Assembly (NCBI GenBank): GCA_964449115.1
Contig: CAYUXW010000001.1
Location: 23,419-87,418 of the forward strand
DNA: 64,000 nucleotides
DNA from: UBA1783 sp964449115
GTDB taxonomy: Bacteria > Bacillota_I > Bacilli_A > Erysipelotrichales > Erysipelotrichaceae
Direction: 5' to 3'
Shown piece by piece: positions 8,337-16,964 of this stretch; the stretch's first letter is position 1, and every line of letters starts with the position of its first letter. The notes below the pieces were generated by a model, which was given only the letters and a program-made list of their open reading frames with translations, did no database searches and had not been told where the DNA came from. A program made the position numbers and the translations under genes.

Positions 8337-9780
8337 GATTACTAGTTCTTTAGGATATAAATCATGGACATACTTTGTGGTTTTTGCATTAAGTATTCTT
8401 TTGTTGTTGCAATTTTTCCAATTGATTTTAATGGAACCTTTTTATCTAAGGACTCTAAAAAAAGAAATACAGACATTTACTGGGAAAGTTGCAGAAATCT
8501 TTTTCAGTGATCTGGAAAATAAAGAAAAAAACTACCAGCTTTATTCATTGACAATGAATAATAATGCCTGTGTTATTGTCTTTGACAGTAATAACGCGAC
8601 AACAGTGAGTGGTTTTGATGCCTTGGGTAACTCTGGTTGTGCAATCTACAATAATTCAGTAGTGAATCAGCGATTTATTGACATATTAGAAAATACAGAT
8701 AAAGATGAAATCTTTCTTCAGGGAGATTTTATAGAATTATCGGACCAGGAAGTTATGGTTTATGGCAAAAAAGTATATATTGATGATCAGGTTTATTATG
8801 TAATAAGTAATGTAACTCTACAGTCTATAAATATCCTTACCAAAACTATTCAGAATCAGTTTGTTTTGATTTCTTTAATTGTATTATCGCTATCATTATT
8901 AATTTCATTACTTTTTTCAAGAATTATTTCTCAACCAATTATTAAAATCAAGGAAGAAGCAAACAAGCTTACTTATGGTAATTATGATTTAAAATTTGAA
9001 GATACCGAAATTAATGAAGTTCAGGAATTAGCGGATACTATTGATTTGGCCGCCAAAGAAATTTCTAAGGTAGAAGAGTATAGAAGTGAACTTATGGCCA
9101 ACGTTTCGCATGATTTAAAAACCCCATTGACAATGATAAAAGCCTATGCGGAAATGATAAAAGATATTTCAGGTGAAAACAGAGAAAAAAGGGAAGAACA
9201 TTTAGACATAATCATCAATGAAACAGATAGTTTAAATACCCTGGTAAGTGATATGCTGAATTTATCCAAACTTCAAGCCGGTGCCGTTTCAGTTAAAATA
9301 GAACCTTTTGATTTAACAGAACAGCTGCACAATTGCTATTACAGATTTGAACTTCTGGCAAAAGAAGAAGGCGTTACTATAGATTTTGAATGTGAACCTG
9401 AGCTGATAGCCATGGGTGATGCAAATAAAATTGAAGAAGTTTTAAATAATTTCCTTTCTAATGCCTTAAAGCATTATGGTGCAGATAAGACAATTGTTTT
9501 AAAAGGATTTTTGAAAAATAAGGAATTTATCAGAGTTGAAGTTACTGATCATGGATCTGGTATTGATGAGGAAGTGCTGCCATATATCTGGGATAGATAT
9601 TTTAAAATTGATAAAAAATACCAAAGATCTAAAAGTGGTTCAGGTTTAGGTTTGGCTATTTCAAAAGCTATCTTGGAAACTTATGGCTGTAAATATGGAG
9701 TTATTTCAAAAATAAATGAAGGATCTACTTTCTATTTTGAAATACCAACGATAAATTTAGATGATGTACAAATTCTCTAA
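8323..9780 (+). CDS. Membrane sensor histidine kinase
   Basis: A 485-residue sensor kinase paired with the preceding regulator. Two membrane segments (about residues 14-35 and 181-202) flank an extracellular sensor domain of about 145 residues. A HAMP linker leads to the dimerisation/phosphoacceptor helix with the H box ANVSHDLKTPLTMIKAYAEM, then the ATPase domain with NEVLNNFLSNALKH (N box), VTDHGSGID (G1) and SGSGLGLAIS (G2). The start is TTG at 8323, overlapping the regulator by 14 bases, with AGAGGAG upstream. The sensor domain matches nothing I recognise. Confidence 0.93.
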   Translation: MKKNKITSSLGYKSWTYFVVFALSILLLLQFFQLILMEPFYLRTLKKEIQTFTGKVAEIFFSDLENKEKNYQLYSLTMNNNACVIVFDSNNATTVSGFDALGNSGCAIYNNSVVNQRFIDILENTDKDEIFLQGDFIELSDQEVMVYGKKVYIDDQVYYVISNVTLQSINILTKTIQNQFVLISLIVLSLSLLISLLFSRIISQPIIKIKEEANKLTYGNYDLKFEDTEINEVQELADTIDLAAKEISKVEEYRSELMANVSHDLKTPLTMIKAYAEMIKDISGENREKREEHLDIIINETDSLNTLVSDMLNLSKLQAGAVSVKIEPFDLTEQLHNCYYRFELLAKEEGVTIDFECEPELIAMGDANKIEEVLNNFLSNALKHYGADKTIVLKGFLKNKEFIRVEVTDHGSGIDEEVLPYIWDRYFKIDKKYQRSKSGSGLGLAISKAILETYGCKYGVISKINEGSTFYFEIPTINLDDVQIL

Positions 9781-9804
9781 ATAAAAGAGTAGAAGTGGAT
9801 AAAT

Positions 9805-10137
9805 ATGAAAATAAAAGAAAGTTTTAAAAAATTTTATCAATTGAAATTTATGAACAAATGTCCTGAATGTGGTAGCAATTTAGAAAAAAAGAAAGATAAA
9901 AAAACAATCAGATGTGTTAAATGTAAATTAAATTATAAAGGACATGAAGACTATAATTTCTTAATAGTGTTATATATTGTTGTAGCCATATTATTATTTA
10001 TATTTAATAAAGGATATTTAAATATCTTGGGATTAGTTGTAAGCTTTGTTACGATGGAAATAATGATATTATTATTTAATTTCTATACATTTATTAAATA
10101 CGAGGAAACTAAATATAGAAGAAAAGGTCAAAAATAA
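9805..10137 (+). CDS. Small zinc-ribbon, two-helix membrane protein
   Basis: A 110-residue protein with an N-terminal CxxC-14-CxxC zinc ribbon (C19, C22, C37, C40; CPECGSNL and CVKCKLNY) followed by two hydrophobic helices (about residues 49-66 and 72-92) and a basic tail. It looks like the small CXXC-20-CXXC-type membrane proteins scattered through Firmicutes, whose function is not known. It lies 24 bases after the kinase and before a terminator, so it probably ends the two-component transcript. Confidence 0.7.
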   Translation: MKIKESFKKFYQLKFMNKCPECGSNLEKKKDKKTIRCVKCKLNYKGHEDYNFLIVLYIVVAILLFIFNKGYLNILGLVVSFVTMEIMILLFNFYTFIKYEETKYRRKGQK

Positions 10138-10150
10138 TGACCTTTTTAAT
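10122..10150 (+). terminator. Terminator overlapping the end of the zinc-ribbon gene
   Basis: Stem AAAAGGTCA / TGACCTTTT with loop AAAATAA, then T-rich sequence. The stop codon (10135-10137) lies inside the loop. Confidence 0.85.
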
Positions 10151-10196
10151 TTAACATTTAACTTCGCATAATGTATATTATGTTATTTAAATTGAA

Positions 10197-10811
10197 CTAA
10201 TGTTCTTTGTTTTTACGATTTATATCAATAATTGGCGGATAAACTAGACCCTCATTGACTAATTTATCAAATAAAGATTCATTACCATATTGTTTGCTGT
10301 AGATAACTTCTTCATCATAAACAGGTATCAAGGAATAAAATGAAACATATTTATCATTAATAAGTGCTTCATCATCAATTCCTGTAACGAAAAGAAATGC
10401 ATTAAAACTACAATTATCAGCTACTTTTCTATTTAAATTTATAATTGAAGAAAAACTGACCCATCCCTGGTTTTTAACTATTTTAGCAGCTAATTCAAAT
10501 AAAGATTTAATTGGCCAATAATAATTGATATTTGGATTAAGAACTTTCCAGTCTTCAGGTAAAAATATCAGCAGTTCACAAAATAAATTGGTTTCAATAT
10601 GTCTTGGTAATTTCATTTCATAATTGGATAATCCATCAGTTATTAAAGTATAATATGTTTTTTCTTTTGTTGGTTTAACTATAATTACTTCTATATCCAG
10701 GTCATCAAGAGTTTGTGAAGGAATTGACAAATGAACATCACCTATTTTATTAGAAATGTAGTCCTTTATATCTTTGAATTTTTTCTTTCGTAACAATTTA
10801 AGCAAACTCAT
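10197..10811 (-). CDS. Suppressor-of-fused (SUFU) domain protein
   Basis: A 204-residue protein. The family signatures read in order are YYTLITDGLSNYEMKLP (residues 53-69), ELLIFLPEDW and YYWPIKSLFELA, matching the bacterial SUFU-like domain. Bacterial SUFU proteins often act as immunity proteins in contact-dependent toxin systems or are stand-alone genes of unknown role. No toxin gene is adjacent. It is the last gene of a minus-strand run, 11 bases after the HD-domain gene, and the terminator of the opposite gene lies just beyond. Family is fairly clear; function is not. Confidence 0.75.
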   Translation of the reverse strand: MSLLKLLRKKKFKDIKDYISNKIGDVHLSIPSQTLDDLDIEVIIVKPTKEKTYYTLITDGLSNYEMKLPRHIETNLFCELLIFLPEDWKVLNPNINYYWPIKSLFELAAKIVKNQGWVSFSSIINLNRKVADNCSFNAFLFVTGIDDEALINDKYVSFYSLIPVYDEEVIYSKQYGNESLFDKLVNEGLVYPPIIDINRKNKEH

Positions 10812-10822
10812 TTAGACAACCT

Positions 10823-11470
10823 CTACTCTTCTTCTTTAATCAGGCTACCAATATCGTTTTTAAAGGCATATTCATTAACTTTTCTGAAATTTTCATCAAA
10901 ATCAATAAGATTCAAATCATTTTTAATCCACATTTGTGACCAGCTATACCCTTCTTCTAATAAATGTTTAACATTTTCATTTTCAATGGCTTGATTGCTT
11001 TTCTGATCATTTAAATCAACATAGTTATCTTCATCATATAATTTACATTGCAGATCACATTCCAATTTATCACATTGATAGGCAAATATCGCTTCTTTTG
11101 ACTTTCTGGCATCGAATTCCATTATGAGGTCTATCCAATATTGTTTATCTTCAAGTGGCTCTAAAGCCTTTAAAACGGCTCTATGACCCATTTCCATCTT
11201 CTTTTCAGTTTCAAGTTGATATGGAGTAAAATCACCAATAATTGTTTCCTCTAATTCATGAATTGCCAGCATTTTGATAACTTTTGATAAATCTAGATCA
11301 TAGTCAAATTCTGAGTACATCGCTATCGCTAACATCTGCGTTGAATAAATGTGCTCAGCTACTGATTCTAATCTTTCTTTTTGTACATTCCAATCAACCC
11401 AGCCACTTCGAATCAGGTTTTTCAACTTATTGCAAAGAACATAAAATTGTAAAACATTTTTCTCTTTCAT
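10823..11470 (-). CDS. HD-domain phosphohydrolase, YfbR-like 5'-deoxynucleotidase
   Basis: A 215-residue HD-superfamily protein. The metal-binding histidines are seen in ESVAEHIYSTQML and AIHELEETIIGD, with a further aspartate in the later QCDKLECDLQCKLYDED region. This is the YfbR/HD_3 pattern of 5'-nucleotidases acting on deoxynucleoside monophosphates. It begins 2 bases after deoB, so a joint role in deoxynucleoside turnover is a reasonable inference: YfbR-type enzymes make deoxynucleosides and DeoB handles the deoxyribose phosphate. The ribosome site is weak. Confidence 0.82.
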   Translation of the reverse strand: MKEKNVLQFYVLCNKLKNLIRSGWVDWNVQKERLESVAEHIYSTQMLAIAMYSEFDYDLDLSKVIKMLAIHELEETIIGDFTPYQLETEKKMEMGHRAVLKALEPLEDKQYWIDLIMEFDARKSKEAIFAYQCDKLECDLQCKLYDEDNYVDLNDQKSNQAIENENVKHLLEEGYSWSQMWIKNDLNLIDFDENFRKVNEYAFKNDIGSLIKEEE

Positions 11471-11472
11471 CT

Positions 11473-12654
11473 TTATACCAATTTTTCCAAAAAAGAAACC
11501 CCATGTCCAGTTGATTTAATGTTGAAGTTTTCAGCAATAGTAGCACCTACATTGGCAAAGGTTCTACCATCTTCTAGTCTTCCTGATTGAGTAAAAGATT
11601 TGCTGTAGGCAAGCATCGGAACTGATTCTCTAGTATGGTCAGTACCAATCCAGGTAGGATCATTGCCATGGTCAGCAGTCAATATGATCAGATCATCATC
11701 ATTTACTTTCTCCATTAACTCACCAAGGTATTTATCAAAGATTTCAATTTCCTTGCCATAACCTTCAACGTTTCTTCTATGACCCCATAAGGCATCAAAA
11801 TCAACCAGATTAGTAAAGCAGACTCCGGTGAAATCCTTTTGTGTCTGAGCAATTGTGACTTCCATGCCTTCAGCATTACTTTTAGATTTTAAAACTTCCG
11901 TTATTCCACAGCCAGAAAAAATATCATTGATTTTTCCAACTGAAATAACATCATAATTTTCTTCTTTTAAAAAATCCAAAACAGTATCTTCATAAGGTGC
12001 AATTGCGTAATCATGTCTGTTAGCTGTGCGCTTGAAAGTTTCTGCATTTTCACCTAAAAATGGTCTAGCGATAATTCTTCCTACTCTCCAGGCTGGTTTC
12101 ATAGTTATTTCTCTAGCTATTTCACAACAACGATACAGCTCATCTAAACCAAAATATTTTTCATGGCAGGCAATCTGTAAAACGGAATCAGCCGAAGTAT
12201 AGACAATCATTTTGCCTGTTTTAATGTGCTCTTCACCTAACTCTTTAATAATTTCAGTTCCACTGGCAGAATAATTACCTAACCATCCATGTCCTGTTTT
12301 CTCAGTTAATTCATCCATCAGTTCTTTAGGAAAACCAGTGTCAGTAAAAGCAACAAATGGTGTATCCACATGTAATCCCATCAGTTCCCAATGACCAGTT
12401 AAAGTATCCTTACCAACACTAGATTCGTGTAGTACACAGTAATACCCCATTGGTTCTTCTGCTTTTTCAACACCTTCAAGTGGATGTAGATTACTTATTC
12501 CCAACTTTTGTAAATTAGGAATATCCAACTGATAGTTTTTAGCAATATTACCAAAAGTATCTGCACCAGCATCACCGTATAGATGGGCATCTTTTGCCTG
12601 TCCTATTGCTAATGAGTCCATAACAATAACGAAAATTCTCTTATATTTATTCAT
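11473..12654 (-). CDS. deoB: Phosphopentomutase
   Basis: Alkaline-phosphatase-fold enzyme converting (deoxy)ribose 1-phosphate to the 5-phosphate, linking nucleoside salvage to central metabolism. It has 393 residues. Motifs: VMDSLAIGQAKDA with the metal-binding D, the GADTFGN loop, the phospho-threonine region KDTLTGHWELMG, and metal ligands in TADHGNDPTW and GTDHTRESVPML. I chose the ATG at 12654 because AAGGAG sits 7 bases upstream; a TTG at 12660 lies on that site. It overlaps the end of xerD by 8 bases, as in the xerD-drm order of Bacillus. Confidence 0.95.
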   Translation of the reverse strand: MNKYKRIFVIVMDSLAIGQAKDAHLYGDAGADTFGNIAKNYQLDIPNLQKLGISNLHPLEGVEKAEEPMGYYCVLHESSVGKDTLTGHWELMGLHVDTPFVAFTDTGFPKELMDELTEKTGHGWLGNYSASGTEIIKELGEEHIKTGKMIVYTSADSVLQIACHEKYFGLDELYRCCEIAREITMKPAWRVGRIIARPFLGENAETFKRTANRHDYAIAPYEDTVLDFLKEENYDVISVGKINDIFSGCGITEVLKSKSNAEGMEVTIAQTQKDFTGVCFTNLVDFDALWGHRRNVEGYGKEIEIFDKYLGELMEKVNDDDLIILTADHGNDPTWIGTDHTRESVPMLAYSKSFTQSGRLEDGRTFANVGATIAENFNIKSTGHGVSFLEKLV

Positions 12655-13549
12655 CTTCAATCTCCTTGCCTGCCCTTTTTAATTTAGAATAAGCTTCTTT
12701 TAATTGCTTTTTCTGTATATGTGTATAAATTTGTGTTGTTGAGATATCTGAATGTCCCAATAGTTCCTGAACACTTCTTAAATCAACATCACTATCCAGT
12801 AAATGTGTGGCAAATGAATGCCTGAATGTATGAGGTGAAATATCTTTTTTGATATCTAATTGCTGCTGTTTCTGTTTGATAATCTTAAATATATACTGCC
12901 TATTTACTTTATTTCCTCGTTTGTTGATAAAGAAATAGTTGCTATCTTTTCCTTTTAACCAGCGTAGACGAATGTTACTGTAATAATAGTCTAATCTTTC
13001 TGCTGTATCATTATCAATCAAAACAATTCTTTCTTTATTGCCTTTACCGATTATTCTCAGTATTTTATGAGTAGTGTTGACTTGTTTAATATTCAGATTA
13101 CAGACTTCTGATACTCTAGCCCCACTTACAAATATTAATTGAATCAATAATCTATCAAAGTAACTTTTGTTATCACTTTCATCAAAGCTATTCAAAATAA
13201 GCTGTATCTCTTCAAAAGATAGAAATGAAGGTAAATTAGTTTGACTTCTTTTAATTGAGAGATTATCTATCAAGTTGTTAATATTGTGATTAATAAATAA
13301 ATAATTATGTAAATTTTTTACTGCTGTCAGCAAATGGGCCTGTGAACTTTTAGCTAGATGACTGTTGGCACTGATAAAATCCATTAAGATTAGACTGTCC
13401 ACTTCTTCAATATCGACAATATTTATATCTTCAAGATATTTTTGATATTTTTTCAGGTCATTTCTGTAAGAGTTAACAGTCGAAAGAGGTTTTTGTTCAA
13501 TTACCTGGATATGATAAAGGTAATTTTCAATTGCCTGTCTTACCTGCAT
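12647..13549 (-). CDS. xerD: Tyrosine recombinase XerD-like
   Basis: Site-specific recombinase of 300 residues, probably resolving chromosome dimers at dif. An N-terminal SAM-like core-binding domain (about 1-90) precedes the catalytic domain with R in SGARVSEVCNL, K in GKGNKERIV, HTFRHSFATHLL (H-x-x-R), GHSDISTTQIYTH and the nucleophile Tyr within it. Position between recN and deoB matches the chromosomal XerD of Firmicutes rather than a mobile-element integrase. The start overlaps the recN end by 10 bases. Confidence 0.9.
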   Translation of the reverse strand: MQVRQAIENYLYHIQVIEQKPLSTVNSYRNDLKKYQKYLEDINIVDIEEVDSLILMDFISANSHLAKSSQAHLLTAVKNLHNYLFINHNINNLIDNLSIKRSQTNLPSFLSFEEIQLILNSFDESDNKSYFDRLLIQLIFVSGARVSEVCNLNIKQVNTTHKILRIIGKGNKERIVLIDNDTAERLDYYYSNIRLRWLKGKDSNYFFINKRGNKVNRQYIFKIIKQKQQQLDIKKDISPHTFRHSFATHLLDSDVDLRSVQELLGHSDISTTQIYTHIQKKQLKEAYSKLKRAGKEIEDE

Positions 13550-15189
13550 AGTCTTTGAGCCTTTTCTAAAAGTTCTTTTGCTGCGCTTAAACTTGTTTTG
13601 GAAACTGTTGAACTTGATAGTATTGCTAACTGTTCAATACGTTTATCATTTTCTATTTCTTCAACTGTTGAACTGGTGCTTTCAGCAGTCTGTACTTTAC
13701 TGATCAAATAATGATATTTACCACAGGCTGCCACACTTGGTAAATGAGTAACACTGAAAACTTGAATTTCTTTAGCCAGTTTAGCCATCTTAACACCGAT
13801 ATTCAAAGCCACATAACCACTTACTCCAGCATCTATTTCATCAAAAATTATTAACTTTGAGCCTTGAAGTTTGGCAAATATTACCTTTAAGCCTAACATC
13901 AGACGTGATAGTTCACCACCGGATGCCACTTTATTTAATGGTTGAAGAGGCATTCCTGTATTCATGGAAATCATAAATCTTACATTATCAATTCCTTTTG
14001 AAGAAGGTTTATTTTCTTCAAATAAGACTTCAAATTTAGCATTTTCCAATGATAAGTCCTTTAATTCGTTTAAGATTGCCTTTTTCAACTGTAAAGCTTT
14101 GTTTTTTCTAATATTACTTATTTCTAAGGCACAGTCATAATACTTTTTATAGGCAAGATCTTTTTCTTTCAATAATTTTGAAAGAATAAATTCTTTGTTG
14201 TTATAAGCATCTAATTGATTATTTAAATCTTGTTGGATTGCCAGCAATTCCTTTAAAGAAGCATTGTATTTTCTTTTTATTCTCTGTAAGTCATATAAGC
14301 GACTATTTAGAAAATCTATCTCTTCTGTTGAATAGGTATTAAGGTCAATCTTCTTTAAAATTGTTTCATAATCATCAGCAATTGAATAATAGTTATTGAT
14401 GATATTTTCAATATTTGTTTGAATATCTTCAAAATTAGATAAATTATGAGCTAATTTTGTAAAGTCATATAACTTGTCCAAGATGCCATCTTCAGAAAAT
14501 AATTGTTTAACTTCATCAATTGTCTTCTGTTGTTTTTCGTATTCTGAGATAGCTTTTAATTTTCCTTGAATTTCAATATCTTCATCAATGTTTTTAATGT
14601 TTAAATCATCGATTTCCTTTAATTGATATTCAATAATTTCAAGCTGAGCCTGATTAAAGGTCGTAGATATCATTTTCTCATACTCTTTTTCTAAGCTGTC
14701 AAACTTCTTATATAAAGCAGACAATTCTACTAATTCTTCATTAAATTGACAATATTGGTCAAGAAGATTGAGATGATATCGATCATTTAAAAGGTATTGA
14801 TTATCATGCTGACAATGAATATCAACATAATCCGCCAAACATTCTTTAACAAAGGATAAGGTAGTTGTTCTCTGATTTAGGCGAGTGATACTTCTGCCAT
14901 CTATATTTATTTCTCTAGTTACAATGAAATCTTCATCTTCATAGCCGGCATCTTTAAGTTTTTCTTTCAAGTTCTTATCTACTTTAAAGCTACCTTCAAT
15001 AATGGTCTTTTCACAGCCTTTTCTAATCATGGAAACATTCAGCTGATCGCCAATCAGACAGCCAATACAATCAATAAAAATACTTTTACCAGCACCTGTT
15101 TCACCGGTAAAAACACTGAAATCAGCCTTGAAATCAATGTTTAACTCGTCTATTAATATAAAGTCCTTAATGTATAAATTATTTAACAT
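13540..15189 (-). CDS. recN: DNA repair protein RecN
   Basis: SMC-like ATPase that gathers broken DNA ends for recombinational repair; 549 residues. Walker A is FTGETGAGKSIFIDCIG near the N-terminus. Long coiled-coil arms occupy about residues 150-390. The C-terminal ABC signature is ASGGELSRLMLGLK and Walker B is LIIFDEIDAGVSG, followed by SVTHLPSVAA. I chose the ATG at 15189, with AAAGGAGA upstream. A longer reading frame reaching 15276 only runs back into tlyA. Confidence 0.95.
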   Translation of the reverse strand: MLNNLYIKDFILIDELNIDFKADFSVFTGETGAGKSIFIDCIGCLIGDQLNVSMIRKGCEKTIIEGSFKVDKNLKEKLKDAGYEDEDFIVTREINIDGRSITRLNQRTTTLSFVKECLADYVDIHCQHDNQYLLNDRYHLNLLDQYCQFNEELVELSALYKKFDSLEKEYEKMISTTFNQAQLEIIEYQLKEIDDLNIKNIDEDIEIQGKLKAISEYEKQQKTIDEVKQLFSEDGILDKLYDFTKLAHNLSNFEDIQTNIENIINNYYSIADDYETILKKIDLNTYSTEEIDFLNSRLYDLQRIKRKYNASLKELLAIQQDLNNQLDAYNNKEFILSKLLKEKDLAYKKYYDCALEISNIRKNKALQLKKAILNELKDLSLENAKFEVLFEENKPSSKGIDNVRFMISMNTGMPLQPLNKVASGGELSRLMLGLKVIFAKLQGSKLIIFDEIDAGVSGYVALNIGVKMAKLAKEIQVFSVTHLPSVAACGKYHYLISKVQTAESTSSTVEEIENDKRIEQLAILSSSTVSKTSLSAAKELLEKAQRLCR

Positions 15190-15199
15190 AAATTCTCCT

Positions 15200-15928
15200 T
15201 TAATTAATCTTCTTGAAATACAATAAGTATTCCTTATTGCCATCTTTACCCTTGATTGGTGAAACAGTTTTATCAATTAACTTTAAATTAAATTCTTCTG
15301 CTTGTTTGATTGTTTCATTTAATCTAATTTCTATTATTTTATCATTTATTACAATACCTTGTCTATTTAGATAGTCACTGCCAACTTCAAACTGAGGTTT
15401 AAATAAGATAACAGCTTCTTTATCAAATGATAATATATTTGATATCGCTTCAAACATTTTAGTACAACTTATAAATGAGACATCCATACAGATAAAATCA
15501 ATATTTTCATTGAAATCATTACTATTTAAGTAACGACAGTTAATGTTTTCTTTAGCCAGCACCCTTTTGTCATTTAACAAAGAAGCATCTAACTGTGAAT
15601 GTCCTACATCATAGGCATATACTCTTTTTGCTCCATTCTGCAGGCAGCAATCTGTAAAGCCACCTGTTGAAGCTCCAATATCTAAAACAATTTTATCTGT
15701 TAAATCAATTCTGAAAATTTTTAGTGCCTTTAAAATTTTCAAACCACCTCTGCTGACGAATTGATTTATATCTTTATTAATTTCAATAACATCATCTGCA
15801 GAAACATCAAAACCAGCTTTAGTTACTATTTTTCCATTGACTTTGACATCTTTTTCCTTAATAGCTAAAGCTGCTTTGCTTCTGGTAGTAAAATTGTTAT
15901 TCTCAACAAGATATAAATCTAATCTCAT
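15200..15928 (-). CDS. tlyA: TlyA-family rRNA 2'-O-methyltransferase
   Basis: A 242-residue S4 domain plus FtsJ-like methyltransferase, also annotated as hemolysin A or YqxC. The S4 RNA-binding domain spans about residues 1-60 (RLDLYLVE, TRSKAALAIKEKDVKVNG). The SAM-binding motif is VLDIGASTGGFTDCCLQ. TlyA homologs methylate C residues in 16S and 23S rRNA. It sits between ispA and recN in the conserved xseB-ispA-tlyA-recN order, 3 bases after ispA and 10 bases before recN. Confidence 0.92.
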   Translation of the reverse strand: MRLDLYLVENNNFTTRSKAALAIKEKDVKVNGKIVTKAGFDVSADDVIEINKDINQFVSRGGLKILKALKIFRIDLTDKIVLDIGASTGGFTDCCLQNGAKRVYAYDVGHSQLDASLLNDKRVLAKENINCRYLNSNDFNENIDFICMDVSFISCTKMFEAISNILSFDKEAVILFKPQFEVGSDYLNRQGIVINDKIIEIRLNETIKQAEEFNLKLIDKTVSPIKGKDGNKEYLLYFKKIN

Positions 15929-15931
15929 AAA

Positions 15932-16768
15932 TTACCAGTTTCTGTTTTCCATGGAAGCGATTAATTTTTTTGTTTCCGTAAAACTATAATCTAACTTATC
16001 AAAAATTTCATAAATTTCATTATAAATATTTTCGAAAGCCTTTTTAGCCTCTTCCACTCCCAGCAGTGAAATAAATGTGCTCTTTTTATTATACTCATCT
16101 GATTTGGTCTCTTTTCCTAACTGTTCAAAACTGGATGTTACATCTAAAATATCATCCTGAATTTGAAAAGCCAGTCCAAGTTTTAAGCCAATTTTATTAA
16201 AAACCACAATATACTCTTCTTTCTGGCCAATAATTAAGCCACATATTAAAGGCAAGGCAATCAACTTTCCGGTTTTTAGAGTTTCCATTTCTGATAGTCT
16301 TTTAATGTCAACTGTTTGATTTTCATAATCCATATCAAATTGCTGACCTTTTATCATGCCATCTTTTCCGGCATAAGTTGCTATGTATTTAATAAGTTTG
16401 ACTTTAATCTCATCACTGTAATTCGCTTTTACAACAGTTTCAAAAGCAAACGTCAACAAAGCATCCCCAGCCAGAATAGCTATCTGTTCATTAAACTGTT
16501 TATGGTTGGTTGGCTTTCCCCTGCGATAATCATCATTGTCAAAAGACGGAAGATCATCATGAATCAAAGAATAGGTATGGATCATTTCAATAGCTGCAGC
16601 ACAAGCAAAACCTTCACTGTAATCAGTATTGAGATCATTTAAGACAGTCAGTAGTAAAAGTGGTCTCAATCTTTTACTTCGAGCCAAAAGTGAATAATTC
16701 ATTGCTTCTTCTACAACATAATTTTCCAAAATCAGAGAATCTAAATAATTTTCAAAACTATTTTTCAT
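15932..16768 (-). CDS. ispA: Short-chain polyprenyl (farnesyl/geranylgeranyl) diphosphate synthase
   Basis: All-helical trans-prenyltransferase (278 residues) joining IPP to allylic diphosphates; the product primes undecaprenyl carrier synthesis. The first aspartate-rich motif is DDLPSFDNDDYRRGKPTNH. The second is FQIQDDILDV. The residues just before the first motif (MIHTYSLIH) fit farnesyl diphosphate synthases, but chain length cannot be fixed by eye. The start overlaps the end of xseB by 11 bases with AGGA upstream. Confidence 0.92.
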   Translation of the reverse strand: MKNSFENYLDSLILENYVVEEAMNYSLLARSKRLRPLLLLTVLNDLNTDYSEGFACAAAIEMIHTYSLIHDDLPSFDNDDYRRGKPTNHKQFNEQIAILAGDALLTFAFETVVKANYSDEIKVKLIKYIATYAGKDGMIKGQQFDMDYENQTVDIKRLSEMETLKTGKLIALPLICGLIIGQKEEYIVVFNKIGLKLGLAFQIQDDILDVTSSFEQLGKETKSDEYNKKSTFISLLGVEEAKKAFENIYNEIYEIFDKLDYSFTETKKLIASMENRNW

Positions 16769-16961
16769 TGTTGTCTTCCTTTGTTAATTCTTCAAACTTT
16801 TCTTCAAAAAATGCTAACTTTTCGTTGCAGAATTTTGAAAGTTTCAAACCTTCTTCAAACAAGGCGAAACCTTCATCCAGGGTACATTCATTTCTTTGAA
16901 TTATTTCAGTAATTTCATTTAATCTTTTAAATGCCTGTTCAAATGTCAATTCTTTACTCAT
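16758..16961 (-). CDS. xseB: Exodeoxyribonuclease VII small subunit
   Basis: A 67-residue helical protein with the family pattern LTFEQAFKRLNEITEIIQRN and LDEGFALFEEGLKLSKFCNE. It binds several-fold to XseA to form ExoVII, which degrades single-stranded DNA. It is directly between xseA (3 bases) and ispA (overlap), and AAAGGAG precedes the ATG. Confidence 0.95.
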   Translation of the reverse strand: MSKELTFEQAFKRLNEITEIIQRNECTLDEGFALFEEGLKLSKFCNEKLAFFEEKFEELTKEDNNEK

Positions 16962-16964
16962 AAT

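Noticed and set aside
12647..13549. Tyrosine recombinase as a sign of an integrated mobile element
   Set aside because: It sits in the conserved recN-xerD-deoB context and looks like chromosomal XerD; no attachment sites or phage genes nearby.
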